The notes: generated from the sequence alone by a model not told the origin. A stretch of DNA of 64,000 bases from G963667145 sp963667145 (GCA_963667145.1 OY762943.1:558001-622000); one strand, 5' to 3'. Shown: positions 17,857-27,146, counted from the first letter of the stretch. Made by a program: numbers and translations.

Positions 17857-18861
17857 CTAATTCAAAAATCTATCTGTTTTAATCATCGCCTTGCGGAAAA
17901 TAAAAAATTCCAAAACCAACAAAATCAACGACATAAGTGCAAAATGAAAGTACTGATGCTTGTATGTCGTACGCAATTTATCATCAAATTTGTTCTTCTC
18001 CAGCGTGCTAATATCGTTCAAAATCGTATATATCTCGGCTTGATTTGGCGTGATGGAATACGCTCTGCCCCCTGTGCTATGAGCAATCGACGACAAAGTC
18101 ACCATATCCAGTTTGGACTGCACGATGTTGCCATCACTGTCCTTGATGTATTTTCCACCGTCGGAATTGTCGATAACAGCACTGCCAAGCGGAGTACCAA
18201 CACCAACGCAATAAACTCTCACGCCATCATTTTTGAGCGTTTGTGCCGTCTCCAAAGCATCTCCAGTGAGATTCTCTCCATCCGAAATAAGGATAACAAT
18301 TTTCTGATTTCCCTTCAAAATCTCGTTCGATTTTTGCAGAGCATCAGCCAAATTTGTTCCGTATTTCTTTATCAGATTGGTGTTCAGAAGTTCAACAAAG
18401 AGGCGAAAAGTCGCATAATCGTTGGTGAGCGGACATTGGATTTTCGCCACTCCAGCAAAAGGAATCAAGGCGACTCTATCTCCAGAAAGTTGCTCGATAA
18501 ACAGATTTATCAAATCTTTTGCTCTCGCCAATCTGGACGGCGAAATATCCGACGCATCCATACTTTTGCTAACATCGATGCAAATGGCTACATCCAAGCC
18601 TTCCTGCTTGATTTTTTCCGTTTGTCTATCCCACTTCGGTCCAGCAAGTGCAATTATCAAAAAGATGAACGCCACTAAGAATAACAAATTTTTCACTTTC
18701 CAGAGAAATCCAAACCTATCTTTAAAATAGTAGGAATAGAATTTTTCCTGTGCAAATTTGGTGAAAGCACGCAAAAAGAACTTCTTGCTAAACAAAATCA
18801 GCAAAAAGAAAATCGGCACCAAAACCAACAAAAATAAAAAATAATAATATTCAAATTCCAT
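17857..18861 (-). CDS. batB: BatB von Willebrand factor A membrane protein
   Basis: A 334-residue protein with two N-terminal membrane helices (about 7-27 and 56-74), a VWA domain whose metal-ion-dependent adhesion site is DVSKS (Asp96, Ser98, Ser100), and a C-terminal membrane helix near 308-325. This is the BatA/BatB form. VWA domains bind a divalent cation and mediate protein contacts; no enzymatic role is implied. It lies 17 bases after batA. Confidence 0.9.
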   Translation of the reverse strand: MEFEYYYFLFLLVLVPIFFLLILFSKKFFLRAFTKFAQEKFYSYYFKDRFGFLWKVKNLLFLVAFIFLIIALAGPKWDRQTEKIKQEGLDVAICIDVSKSMDASDISPSRLARAKDLINLFIEQLSGDRVALIPFAGVAKIQCPLTNDYATFRLFVELLNTNLIKKYGTNLADALQKSNEILKGNQKIVILISDGENLTGDALETAQTLKNDGVRVYCVGVGTPLGSAVIDNSDGGKYIKDSDGNIVQSKLDMVTLSSIAHSTGGRAYSITPNQAEIYTILNDISTLEKNKFDDKLRTTYKHQYFHFALMSLILLVLEFFIFRKAMIKTDRFLN

Positions 18862-18878
18862 AATCTACTTCAACTCTT

Positions 18879-19865
18879 TTACGGTAAAAATATTTTCAGT
18901 GGAACTCGTAAAACGAACTCCAACAACATACAAAAAAAGGCTAAGCCCAAAAATATCCAAAATTTTTCTTTGTATTCGTAATAATTCCGAATTTTGTACT
19001 CCGTCTTCTCCAGCTTATCAATTCGGGAAAAAATCTGCTCCAATTCCTCGGTGCTCTGTGCACGCCTTGCCATAGTAGTCCCAGTGGTCTTGGCGATGTC
19101 GTTCAGCACATTCATATCGATGGGAATATTGACTTTTTGATAAGCGGTTTTGCCAAAAAAATTGGTGTAAGGATAATCGACAGGACCTTCCTTACCAACG
19201 CCAATCGGATATACCTTAATCCCGTACGTAGCAGCCAATTCAGCAGCTTCACCTGGACTGACATCTCCAGCATTATTTCTGCCGTCAGTGAGCAAAATCA
19301 CCACCTTGGACTTGCCTTTGCTGTCTCTCAGCCTGCCAACAGCAGTAGCCAATCCCAAACCAATTGCGGTTCCGTTAGCAGATTGGTCGATTTGCAAATC
19401 TTCCACAATTTGCGACAACAAGTTGTAATCAAGCGTGAGAGGACAAGCGGTGAAAGCATAATCCGAAAAAGTCACCACACCGATTTTGTCGTTCTTTCGC
19501 TTCTGAACAAAATTGATAGCAACCTTTTTTGCTGCTTGCAATCGGTTGGATGGTTGCAAATCCACAGCCTGCATAGAGCCAGAAAGGTCTATCGCCAAAA
19601 CAATGTCTATCCCTTTGCCAGAAACTTCAGTCTTTTTGCGGGCTGAACGCGGTCTTGCTATCGCCACAATGAGAAAAACAATCGCCAAAATCCTCAAAGC
19701 AAACGGTAAAAACCTGAATACCGAAGACCTTTTGTAAACCTTCTTCAAAATATCAAAACGGGTATATGGCAACCGAACCTTGTGCTTCGCCCTATACAAA
19801 AATTCAAAAAGTAGTATGGGAATCAAAATCAAAAGAAGCCAAAGGTATTGAGGGTCTCTAAACAT
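18879..19865 (-). CDS. batA: BatA von Willebrand factor A membrane protein
   Basis: A protein of 328 residues with two membrane helices before the VWA domain (about 6-23 and 54-70), an intact MIDAS DLSGS (Asp93, Ser95, Ser97), and a final membrane helix near 305-320. The GAGGGCG Shine-Dalgarno just before the ATG at 19865 and the family start (a short lumenal end then WLLLILIP) favour this start over the upstream one at 19889. It overlaps the preceding gene by eight bases. Paralogous to batB next door. Confidence 0.9.
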   Translation of the reverse strand: MFRDPQYLWLLLILIPILLFEFLYRAKHKVRLPYTRFDILKKVYKRSSVFRFLPFALRILAIVFLIVAIARPRSARKKTEVSGKGIDIVLAIDLSGSMQAVDLQPSNRLQAAKKVAINFVQKRKNDKIGVVTFSDYAFTACPLTLDYNLLSQIVEDLQIDQSANGTAIGLGLATAVGRLRDSKGKSKVVILLTDGRNNAGDVSPGEAAELAATYGIKVYPIGVGKEGPVDYPYTNFFGKTAYQKVNIPIDMNVLNDIAKTTGTTMARRAQSTEELEQIFSRIDKLEKTEYKIRNYYEYKEKFWIFLGLAFFCMLLEFVLRVPLKIFLP

Positions 19866-20817
19866 TTTCGCCCTCCTGTTTCTCGGCATTCAACTCGCTT
19901 TCCAATTCCTTTTCCATCTTCTCAGCTTCCGCTTTGTCGGCTAAGAATAAATTTTTAGTCCATTCACAGTAGTCTCGCGACAACGAAATATTACCCACGT
20001 ATTTGGCAAATTTCACCAAATCCGCATAAGAAAAAATCTCAAAAAGTTTGTTGTGTTCACTCATATTCGACAATCGCAAAACAGCTCTGAGTTCATCCGT
20101 AGTCATCTGTGTAGCGGGCAAATCGTACTTTCTCTCCAAGAAAAACCTCAACGAGAACGAAAGCTCAAAGAAAAAATTTAGAAGCTCTCCCTTCTGCAAA
20201 AATTCTTCAGCTTTTTGCAAAGATTCCAAACCAACCTGCCAAGCAGGGCGATTATCAACTATCTTCTTTTCAATATCATTCTCGCGTTTCTTCCGCAAAA
20301 GTATTGGCAACAAGCGAATCAGCAACAAAATAATTAAAACAGCCAAAGCCAAAACAGTATATTCAACTGCCCCAAAATAAAGCGATTGCGGAGCTCTGAC
20401 GTCAACTATATCCTTGATTGTCGTATCCAAAAGCGTATGCACCAAAAATGGATAAGACTCCGTTTGTATTTTCTTGTCGTTCCCCTTGGCATCGGTGTAA
20501 GAAAATTCCAACTCTGGCAAGCTAACCAAACCGCTATTGGTAAAAATGAATTGATGCTTCAATCTGACGCCAGCTTCCTCTTGTTCCACCTGCACATCCA
20601 ACAAAGACAAATCTGGCAACGTATCAAACAGAGGCAAAAAAATTTGTGGAGATTTTTCCAAATTGCTAGCAGGGTCAGCTTCTGGCAGAAGAAGCTCAGC
20701 GGAAAAAACAGTCCCAACATTCAAAGAATCAGGAGCTTTAATCTCCCATTGCTCAACACCAAAAACTCTTCCAACCAAAAGAATAAAGAATAAAAATACA
20801 AAATATCTCTTGTTCAT
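19858..20817 (-). CDS. Bat-operon membrane protein (DUF4381-like)
   Basis: A 319-residue protein with a signal peptide (1-20), an extracytoplasmic beta-rich domain similar to a BatD repeat (about 22-135), one membrane helix (about 152-175) and a cytoplasmic helical domain with FFLERKYDLPATQMTTDEL. This layout and its place between the DUF58 gene and batA fit the DUF4381-type proteins of MoxR-Bat operons. The exact function is unknown. It overlaps the DUF58 gene by four bases. Confidence 0.72.
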   Translation of the reverse strand: MNKRYFVFLFFILLVGRVFGVEQWEIKAPDSLNVGTVFSAELLLPEADPASNLEKSPQIFLPLFDTLPDLSLLDVQVEQEEAGVRLKHQFIFTNSGLVSLPELEFSYTDAKGNDKKIQTESYPFLVHTLLDTTIKDIVDVRAPQSLYFGAVEYTVLALAVLIILLLIRLLPILLRKKRENDIEKKIVDNRPAWQVGLESLQKAEEFLQKGELLNFFFELSFSLRFFLERKYDLPATQMTTDELRAVLRLSNMSEHNKLFEIFSYADLVKFAKYVGNISLSRDYCEWTKNLFLADKAEAEKMEKELESELNAEKQEGENV

Positions 20818-21689
20818 CTTCTTTTTATCCTCTTCTTGAAAAATTTCATAAGCTCTTTGATATAAGACTCATGCGTGTACATTGTCAGCAAATCAACCTT
20901 CATTTTCTTGAAGTTCTTCTCCAATTCCTGCTCTTGCTGTTCCACGAGTTGTGCAAAAAGATTTCGCTTCTTTTTGTCATAGCTATTTATGGTGAAAGTC
21001 TCTCCCGTTTCGGGATTAACAACGTCCAAAAAGCCCGCACTCGGCAAGCAAATCTCAGCCTTATCCAAAACTCGCAAAGCCACCACATCGTGCTTCTGGG
21101 ACAAAATAGAAAGAGGCTTGATGTATCCATCATCCAAAAAATCGGAAATAATGAAAATGACGCTACGCTTCTTGGCAACTTGTGTCAAACGTTGAATTGC
21201 AGAGCCAAGATTGGTGGTTTTTTCCCGCGGAACAAACTGCAAAATTTCACTCAACAGTCGCAAAACAGACTTTTTGCCTTTCTTGGCAGGAATGTACTTT
21301 TCCACTCCCTCACAAAAAAGCATCAACCCTACTTTATCGTTGTTGGACAAAGCGGAAAAAGCCAAGACAGCTGTCAATTCGGTGATATATTCGGATTTCA
21401 GATTTGAATGCGTCCCAAACAAAGTGGAAGCTGAACCATCAACCAAAAAAAGAATGTTTAACTCGCGTGTCTCCTCAAATTTTTTGATGTACGGATAATC
21501 CATTTTGGCGGACACATTCCAATCAATCTGGCGAAAACTGTCGCCTTCCTGATACTGACGCACCTCGCTAAACTCAAGACCTTGACCCTTGAAAATGCTG
21601 TGATATTCACCAGCAAAAATGTCGGAGACAATATCTTTGGTCGCAATCTCAATTTTGCGGATTTTCTTCAGAATATCTTTGGTTTCCAT
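20814..21689 (-). CDS. DUF58 domain protein of MoxR-Bat operon
   Basis: A 291-residue protein starting METKDILKKIRKIEI with the DUF58 motif GLEFSEVRQYQEGDSFRQIDWNVSAKM (only part is diagnostic: EGD-x5-IDW). The C-terminal half is VWA-like with LVDGSASTLF at the MIDAS-like position. DUF58 proteins are regularly encoded next to MoxR AAA ATPases and are probably their substrate or partner in folding and assembling VWA proteins. It is soluble and has no signal peptide. Confidence 0.88.
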   Translation of the reverse strand: METKDILKKIRKIEIATKDIVSDIFAGEYHSIFKGQGLEFSEVRQYQEGDSFRQIDWNVSAKMDYPYIKKFEETRELNILFLVDGSASTLFGTHSNLKSEYITELTAVLAFSALSNNDKVGLMLFCEGVEKYIPAKKGKKSVLRLLSEILQFVPREKTTNLGSAIQRLTQVAKKRSVIFIISDFLDDGYIKPLSILSQKHDVVALRVLDKAEICLPSAGFLDVVNPETGETFTINSYDKKKRNLFAQLVEQQEQELEKNFKKMKVDLLTMYTHESYIKELMKFFKKRIKRR

Positions 21690-21726
21690 AATTCCAAAAA
21701 GTTATTATTTCTTAACAAAACAAAAA

Positions 21727-22713
21727 TTACGGTACTTGAATTTCGCCAAAAACTCTGGTAATAATATCCTCAACTGTTACTTGCTCAGCCTCTGCCTCAT
21801 ATGACAAAATCAGTCTGTGACGCAAAACATCTTTGCCGATAGCTTTGACATCGTCAGGAGTAACAAATCCGCGACCACACAAGAACGCATGAGCTCTAGC
21901 CGCAAAAGCCAAATTGATCGTGGCTCTCGGCGAAGCTCCACACTCAATTAAATCTTGCAAATCTTCCAAATTCGCGTAATCTTTCGGCTCTCTGGTCGCA
22001 AAAACCAAATCTATAATATAGTCTTTAACCTTTTGCTCTATGTAAATCTGCTTAATCAAAGATTTCATCTGAAGAAGCTCAGCCGGAGTAATCACCGGTG
22101 CAATTGCCGACGGGCTTTCGCCAACCATTCTATCCAGCACCAATTTTTCCTCATCTTTGGTAGGATAATCAACCTTCAGCTTGAGCATAAATCTGTCCAT
22201 TTGAGCCTCAGGCAAAGGATAAGTTCCTTCCTGATCGAGTGGGTTCTGTGTAGCCATCACCAAAAAAGGGTCTTCCAATTTGTACGTTTTGTCTCCGATG
22301 GTCACTTGTTTCTCTTGCATCGCTTCCAAGAGGGCAGATTGCACCTTGGCAGGAGCTCTGTTTATCTCGTCAGCCAACACAAAATTAGCAAAAACAGGCC
22401 CTAACTTCGGATTAAATTCGCCCGTTTTTTGATTATAAATCATCGTCCCCATGATGTCAGCTGGAAGCAAATCTGGCGTGAATTGTATTCTGGAAAAAGA
22501 CGCTTCCACAGCTTTGGCAGTAGTGCTAATCGACAACGTTTTGGCAAGTCCAGGAACACCTTCCAAAAGAATATGTCCGCCAGTAAGAAGTCCAATCAAA
22601 ATCCTTTTAATCATATAGTCCTGACCGACTATAACTTTCTTAATTTCTTGATTTAAACTATTAATTTTTATGGAACTCTCGGCGACAACTCTATTCAACT
22701 CTTCTATAGTCAT
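21727..22713 (-). CDS. MoxR family AAA+ ATPase
   Basis: A 328-residue AAA+ ATPase with Walker A GVPGLAKT (52-59), Walker B VLADE with Asp115 and Glu116, a sensor-1 region (MATQNPLDQEGTYPLPEAQMDRF, of which ATQNP is diagnostic) and the C-terminal lid. MoxR ATPases act as chaperones that mature VWA-domain proteins, here BatA and BatB. The ATG at 22713 follows AGGAGGAATT; an upstream start at 22737 is inside the probable promoter and is rejected. It is the first gene of the Bat operon. Confidence 0.93.
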   Translation of the reverse strand: MTIEELNRVVAESSIKINSLNQEIKKVIVGQDYMIKRILIGLLTGGHILLEGVPGLAKTLSISTTAKAVEASFSRIQFTPDLLPADIMGTMIYNQKTGEFNPKLGPVFANFVLADEINRAPAKVQSALLEAMQEKQVTIGDKTYKLEDPFLVMATQNPLDQEGTYPLPEAQMDRFMLKLKVDYPTKDEEKLVLDRMVGESPSAIAPVITPAELLQMKSLIKQIYIEQKVKDYIIDLVFATREPKDYANLEDLQDLIECGASPRATINLAFAARAHAFLCGRGFVTPDDVKAIGKDVLRHRLILSYEAEAEQVTVEDIITRVFGEIQVP

Positions 22714-22736
22714 AATTCCTCCTAAAAATCTTGGCA

Positions 22737-22765
22737 ATCACACAAAAAGACTGCCAATTTGTCAA
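22737..22765 (-). promoter_or_regulatory. Promoter of the moxR-bat operon
   Basis: On the minus strand TTGACA (22760-22765) is followed after 17 bases by TGTGAT (22737-22742). The start codon is about 24 bases downstream. An inverted repeat TTGGCA (22731-22736) / TGCCAA (22752-22757) brackets the -10 and could be an operator. Confidence 0.55.
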
Positions 22766-22815
22766 GCCAAAATTTCCTTTTTTGACAAATAGATTACAAA
22801 TTTTCTTAACATCTC

Positions 22816-22842
22816 TGAGTGAAGAGTAATCAGTTTCACTCA
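22816..22842. other. Small hairpin between tRNA terminator and moxR promoter
   Basis: TGAGTGAA (22816-22823) pairs with TTCACTCA (22835-22842) across an 11-base loop. It is not followed by a gene on the plus strand. It may be a secondary stop for transcripts from either side. No other element was seen in the 22738-22919 gap apart from the promoter and terminator. Confidence 0.4.
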
Positions 22843-22865
22843 AATTTTTGACATTTTTTTTGGTA

Positions 22866-22912
22866 ATAAAAAAACACTCAATTGCTAGTTCCAAAAAACC
22901 AACAACTGAGTG
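22866..22912 (-). terminator. Terminator of the tRNA operon
   Basis: On the minus strand CACTCAGTTG is followed by a 20-base loop region and CAATTGAGTG, then a run of seven T. It lies eight bases after the CCA end of tRNA-Glu. Confidence 0.8.
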
Positions 22913-22919
22913 CTAAAAA

Positions 22920-22995
22920 TGGCATCCCGTAGGGGAATTGAACCCCTGTTGCCAGGATGAAAACCTGGAGTCCTAGGCCACTAGACGAACGGGAC
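22920..22995 (-). tRNA. tRNA-Glu (TTC)
   Basis: The 76-base cloverleaf has acceptor arms GTCCCGT / ACGGGAT (a terminal G-U pair), a 5-bp anticodon stem CCAGG / CCTGG with loop TTTTCAT and anticodon TTC, a T arm with GTTCAATTC, discriminator G and an encoded CCA. It follows tRNA-Lys at 13 bases, so both are made from one transcript. Confidence 0.97.
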
Positions 22996-23008
22996 ACTCA
23001 ACAAAAAA

Positions 23009-23083
23009 TGGTGAGCGTAGATGGATTTGAACCATCGACTCTCTGCTTAAAAGGCAGATACTCTACCGCTGAGTTATACGCCC
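23009..23083 (-). tRNA. tRNA-Lys (TTT)
   Basis: The 75-base cloverleaf has acceptor arms GGGCGTA / TACGCTC (one G-U pair), D stem ACTC / GAGT, anticodon stem TCTGC / GCAGA with loop CTTTTAA and anticodon TTT, T stem GATGG / CCATC with TTCAAAT loop, discriminator A and an encoded CCA. Confidence 0.97.
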
Positions 23084-23113
23084 ACTTTCAATATACTTCT
23101 CAATTATGGTGTT

Positions 23114-23141
23114 TTTTTAAAAGTTGCCGTTTATGTGTCAA
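23114..23141 (-). promoter_or_regulatory. Promoter of the tRNA-Lys/tRNA-Glu operon
   Basis: A perfect TTGACA at 23136-23141 (minus strand) is followed after 16 bases by TAAAAA. The -35 box overlaps the stop codon of the upstream yfhO-like gene, so the promoter sits on the very edge of that gene. Confidence 0.6.
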
Positions 23142-25648
23142 CCCATAACTTGAACTTTTTGCGAAATCTTCCCTCTTCGCAAATACCAACGAATCACCGC
23201 AAATATCACGAGCAAAGCCCACAAGATTTTGAAACTTTGCGAAACCATTCCTGTCCATTGGATACTGTACGGAGCAAACTCCAAAAACAATTCATGCTCA
23301 CCTTTTGGCACAAAAACAGAAGAAAGAACGTGATTGGTCTTGTAAATTAGCACTTCCTCGCCATCCAAATATGCGTGCCAACCATCTGGATAATACACAC
23401 TACTTATTACAAACAAACCGTCGTTATCATTGCTTATTTTGAACTTTATCTTTTCAGGTTCAAACAGCTTCAATTCAGCATTTGCATTCATCGGTGGCAT
23501 TATTGGATTGGGCAGATTTTCCTCAAGTAAAGCAGTTTGCTTCACGGAAAAATCTTCGCTCTTTAGATAATCAAATCTCTGTTCTCGTGTAGTAACAACT
23601 TTGTAATCCCCAACAAACCAACCTTTCGGCAAAGATTCCTCGTTGAGATAAACATTGTATTGTTGATCTGAATATTCGAGTTTCAAGTTCTCAAAAGGAG
23701 GCTGACTTGGTAAAACAGCAGGAGTAAGAAAGTATTTTGCCGAAAGCATGTTGGTAATATTCCGAGACAATCCTCCATTCACAATTCCATAATCCACCAA
23801 ATCCTGATAAATTCTGAGCTTAGCAGCAGAATATCCACCAATCGACTGAAAAGAAGAAGAAAATTTATTGGTTGCCCAAAAATCACTTGTCACAGGATAA
23901 ATGCGATAAGGACTATAAATCTCATCCTCTGGCTTTTTGTTAAGTAAAAATTTTTCGGCTGGAGACAATTCATATACTTTTTCTGTTTTTTCGTTGTTCT
24001 TCTGCAATCCTGCATAATCGTTACCAATTTTTTTGAAAAGAAATCTATTCTGAATTTGGGAAAAATCGAAAATCATAAGACCTGCAATCAAAACCAAAAA
24101 TATAACACTTTTCTTGAGGATATTTTTTACATATACAGCTATCAACACAAAAGCAAAAATAAGAAAAGCAAAATATCTGTACAAATCGGAAAACAGAAAC
24201 TCTTTGCGAATATTTTTGATTATCATCATTGACTGAGCATCATAGTTATCTCTCGGACCAACGAAAGAAAACTGACCAGAAATTGCCAAAACAAAAAGTC
24301 CCAAACAGATAAAACTACCAAAAACAATTAGTGTAACCTTCCAAAGATTTTTTTTATCCTTTTTAAGAATATCGTTAAGCCCAAATCCAGCAAATATCGC
24401 CAAAATAATTTCAACTAAAACTAAAATCATAGAAGGTACACGGAACTTATTAAATCCTGGAGCAAAATTAAAAAAGAAGTCATAGACAGGTGGAAAATGT
24501 CGTCCAAACGACAAAAATACAGCCAAAATCGCCAAAAATGCAAAACCTTTAATTATTCTATTCTTCCAATTTAATATAACACCAATGAAAGCCAAAAATA
24601 CCAAAACAACACCTGCATAATCAGACCCTTGAGTGAAAGGCATATCACCCCAATATCCTGGAATATCTCTGCCCGCTAAATGCGGATATCTCGGATTGCT
24701 AATATCGTATTGCTCCCCACTGGCTCCTCCAAACGCACGAGGAATCACTAAGGTTAATAATTCTTTCGGACTGAAACTCCACGAAGTAGCATAAGATTTG
24801 GACAAACCAATTCTACCCTCTTCGGTTTTAGCTCCTCGTATCGTGTATTTAGAATATTCATTAGTTAAATATAACTTTTGGAAAGTAACCGCCGATATAA
24901 TGAGTAAAGAAAGCAAAACATAAATTCCACTTTTAAATAAATGAGAGCGGTTTTTTCGATATTCAAAGACTTTGATAAAAGCAACAAATCCAAACATAAG
25001 AACAGCATAATAAACAATTTGATAATGGTTTTGTTCAACCATGGCAACTTGAAAAAAAGAGTAAAAAAGCATATTTTTTAAACAAGGCCTATCAAAAAGC
25101 TTCAGAATAAAAAGTAAACAGAATGGAATTAGCATGATAGTATCCAATTTCCAAATGTGCCCTATCAAATATAAAATTCCCCAATGAGGAATGAGAACAA
25201 AGCCTATTGAACTTATTAAAGAAACCAATTGCCCTATCTTAAAATATCTTAGCAAAAAATAGAATCCTAGGGTCCCAAAGACAAATAAAAGCCCTCCTCT
25301 AAATAAAAAACCTATTTTAAGATAGTGCACTAATGAAAAAGCTCCTGGAGCATTTGAGAAAAAAGCATATGAAGGTTCTCCCGAAAATCTTGATAAATCA
25401 TAAAACAATAATTTACCTGTACTGTTAATCCACTGAGAATTTAAACTTTCTACACTTCCTGATGCATCATATCCCGCAGTGTTATAACCTCCATAAGTGA
25501 TTGGCCAAAAATATATCAATACAACCAAAACCAAAACAACAGGATAAATCCAACTTTGATTTCGTTGGAAGAAATTGTTTTTTACCGAGATGCTCTCTTG
25601 AGATTTTACACTATTTATTTTCTTTTTTGATTTTTTATTTTTCCCCAC
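23138..25648 (-). CDS. YfhO family polytopic membrane protein
   Basis: An 836-residue protein with about twelve to thirteen membrane segments in the first 560 residues, a large extracytoplasmic domain (about 570-790) and a final membrane helix near 805-825. The NTAGYDASGSVESLNSQW region and the C-terminal YYPDGWHAYLDGEE block are typical of YfhO proteins, a GT-C-fold family linked to glycosylation of lipoteichoic acid or surface polymers in other bacteria. The exact sugar acceptor here is unknown. A Lys/Ser-rich N-terminus precedes the first helix. It is the last gene of the fumarase-YggS operon. Confidence 0.85.
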   Translation of the reverse strand: MGKNKKSKKKINSVKSQESISVKNNFFQRNQSWIYPVVLVLVVLIYFWPITYGGYNTAGYDASGSVESLNSQWINSTGKLLFYDLSRFSGEPSYAFFSNAPGAFSLVHYLKIGFLFRGGLLFVFGTLGFYFLLRYFKIGQLVSLISSIGFVLIPHWGILYLIGHIWKLDTIMLIPFCLLFILKLFDRPCLKNMLFYSFFQVAMVEQNHYQIVYYAVLMFGFVAFIKVFEYRKNRSHLFKSGIYVLLSLLIISAVTFQKLYLTNEYSKYTIRGAKTEEGRIGLSKSYATSWSFSPKELLTLVIPRAFGGASGEQYDISNPRYPHLAGRDIPGYWGDMPFTQGSDYAGVVLVFLAFIGVILNWKNRIIKGFAFLAILAVFLSFGRHFPPVYDFFFNFAPGFNKFRVPSMILVLVEIILAIFAGFGLNDILKKDKKNLWKVTLIVFGSFICLGLFVLAISGQFSFVGPRDNYDAQSMMIIKNIRKEFLFSDLYRYFAFLIFAFVLIAVYVKNILKKSVIFLVLIAGLMIFDFSQIQNRFLFKKIGNDYAGLQKNNEKTEKVYELSPAEKFLLNKKPEDEIYSPYRIYPVTSDFWATNKFSSSFQSIGGYSAAKLRIYQDLVDYGIVNGGLSRNITNMLSAKYFLTPAVLPSQPPFENLKLEYSDQQYNVYLNEESLPKGWFVGDYKVVTTREQRFDYLKSEDFSVKQTALLEENLPNPIMPPMNANAELKLFEPEKIKFKISNDNDGLFVISSVYYPDGWHAYLDGEEVLIYKTNHVLSSVFVPKGEHELFLEFAPYSIQWTGMVSQSFKILWALLVIFAVIRWYLRRGKISQKVQVMG

Positions 25649-25666
25649 AATAACCTCTTCTATCTA

Positions 25667-26356
25667 TCAATTATAATTTCTTTGCCCGAAGATAGAGCTA
25701 CCTACACGCAACATATTCGCTCCGCATTCCAACGCAAGCTGATAATCTCCACTCATTCCCATGGAAAGCCATTGCATTTTGGCTGTAGAAATTTCTTTGC
25801 ACTCTTCGAACAATTTTTTTAAATATTCAAAACACTTTTTTGTACTTTCAGGGTTTGCATCAAGTGAACCGATGGTCATCAACCCCACAACTTGCAAGTT
25901 AGGAAGTTCGGAGATGGATTTGACTAAATTATACGCATTTTCTTTGGAAGTTCCTGACTTACTAACTTCCTCGGAAGTGTTTATCTGCACCAAAACTTGC
26001 TGAGTTTTCCCCATTTTCTTAGTAGCTTCGTTCAATTTCTCCGCAGTGGATAATTTATCGAGAGAATGAATGAGAGTTGGATTGAGTTTCAAAAGCTTAT
26101 TTATTTTGTTACTCTGTAAATGACCGATAAAATGAAACTCTTTATAAGGATTTTGCAATTTCGACAGTTTCAACTCCGCTTCTTGAACTTTATTCTCTCC
26201 GATGAATTCCGCTCCCGAAGCAATAGCTTCATCAATAATTTCGGGCGAATGAGTTTTGGTAACCACAATCAATTTAACATCTCTGTCGGGGTCACCGATT
26301 TTTCTTAAAGTTGAATTGATATTCTCTTTAACTTTCTGTAAATTTGCAGAAATCAT
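25667..26356 (-). CDS. YggS/PLPBP family pyridoxal-phosphate homeostasis protein
   Basis: A 229-residue TIM-barrel protein of the alanine-racemase N-terminal fold without a catalytic C-terminal domain. The PLP lysine is Lys34 in VVTKTHSPE; GENKVQEAELK and HFIGHLQSNKI are family signatures; SMGMSGDYQLALECGANMLRVGSSIFG has the phosphate-binding end (SMGMSxD). It is thought to buffer PLP and affects amino-acid metabolism. Its start overlaps the stop of the acidic protein gene by four bases. Confidence 0.95.
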   Translation of the reverse strand: MISANLQKVKENINSTLRKIGDPDRDVKLIVVTKTHSPEIIDEAIASGAEFIGENKVQEAELKLSKLQNPYKEFHFIGHLQSNKINKLLKLNPTLIHSLDKLSTAEKLNEATKKMGKTQQVLVQINTSEEVSKSGTSKENAYNLVKSISELPNLQVVGLMTIGSLDANPESTKKCFEYLKKLFEECKEISTAKMQWLSMGMSGDYQLALECGANMLRVGSSIFGQRNYN

Positions 26357-26658
26357 AAATCGTCTAAATCGTCAAATAAATCATCATCGTCAATATCATC
26401 CAAGTCGTCTTCAACATCTTTGCCAGTTACCCAATCGGGACAAAAGAAAATAGGGTCTTTATAGTCGTGTCCGGAGACATTGTTAAATCCCAATCTTTCC
26501 AAAATTTCCTCTTCCCAAACGGTATAATAAACTGCGTCATCGTCCGTCCTGTAGCTCAAAACGGGCTTGTTATAACGATTAAGATCAAGCTTGCGTTCCA
26601 AAAGACTGAGAAACTGCTCAATCTTTTTTCTATCAAATTCAATTTTAAACTCACTCAT
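26353..26658 (-). CDS. Hypothetical acidic small protein
   Basis: A 101-residue protein of unknown family. Residues 1-80 look like a small soluble domain (FDRKKIEQFLSLLERKL..., TVWEEEILERLGF), followed by a tail of almost only Asp, Leu and Glu (DDLDDIDDDDLFDDLDDL, residues about 84-101). It overlaps the fumarase beta gene upstream and yggS downstream by four bases each (ATGA), so it is translated as part of the operon. The acidic tail could serve as a protein- or metal-binding element; no function can be assigned. Confidence 0.75.
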   Translation of the reverse strand: MSEFKIEFDRKKIEQFLSLLERKLDLNRYNKPVLSYRTDDDAVYYTVWEEEILERLGFNNVSGHDYKDPIFFCPDWVTGKDVEDDLDDIDDDDLFDDLDDL

Positions 26659-27146
26659 AATATGCTCTCTCCCTTGGCATCAATACCAACCCACAAAGGC
26701 ATTTTGTCAACCAATAGTTTGCGGATTGCTTCTGTACCCAACTCTGGATACGCTACGATTTCGCTGGATACTATGGATTTGGCGTACAACGCTCCGCAAC
26801 CTCCCAAAGCTAAGGCGTAAACGGCTTTGTTCTTACATAAAGAGCTTTGAACCTCTTCACTTCGTGGACCTTTTCCAATTAACAATTTCACACCTTTGTC
26901 CAAAATCGCTTTGGTAAATTTGTCCATTCTGGCGGATGTCGTTGGACCACAAGAGATTATTCTGTCTCCATTCATCACAGGACCTGCATAGAAAATGACA
27001 CTCTCTTGCAAATCAAACGGTAGCTTTTTGCCCTGCTCTATCAATTGGCAAATCCGTGCGTGTGCCACATCTCTGGCTAAATACACCACTCCACTATAGT
27101 AAAAAAACTCGCCTGTTTCCAATTTTGACAATTCTTCGCGGTTCAT
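26655..27146 (-). CDS. Class I fumarate hydratase beta subunit (FumA C-terminal type)
   Basis: A 163-residue protein matching the C-terminal, swivelling domain of Fe-S-dependent class I fumarases: FYYSGVVYLARDVAHARI, GPTTSARMDKFT and GKGPRSEEVQ are family signatures. It pairs with the alpha subunit encoded just upstream. The ATG at 27146 overlaps the alpha stop (ATGA); a longer start at 27161 lies within the alpha gene and is less likely. L-tartrate dehydratase has the same two-subunit structure, so fumarase activity is the more likely but not the only reading. Confidence 0.9.
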   Translation of the reverse strand: MNREELSKLETGEFFYYSGVVYLARDVAHARICQLIEQGKKLPFDLQESVIFYAGPVMNGDRIISCGPTTSARMDKFTKAILDKGVKLLIGKGPRSEEVQSSLCKNKAVYALALGGCGALYAKSIVSSEIVAYPELGTEAIRKLLVDKMPLWVGIDAKGESIL

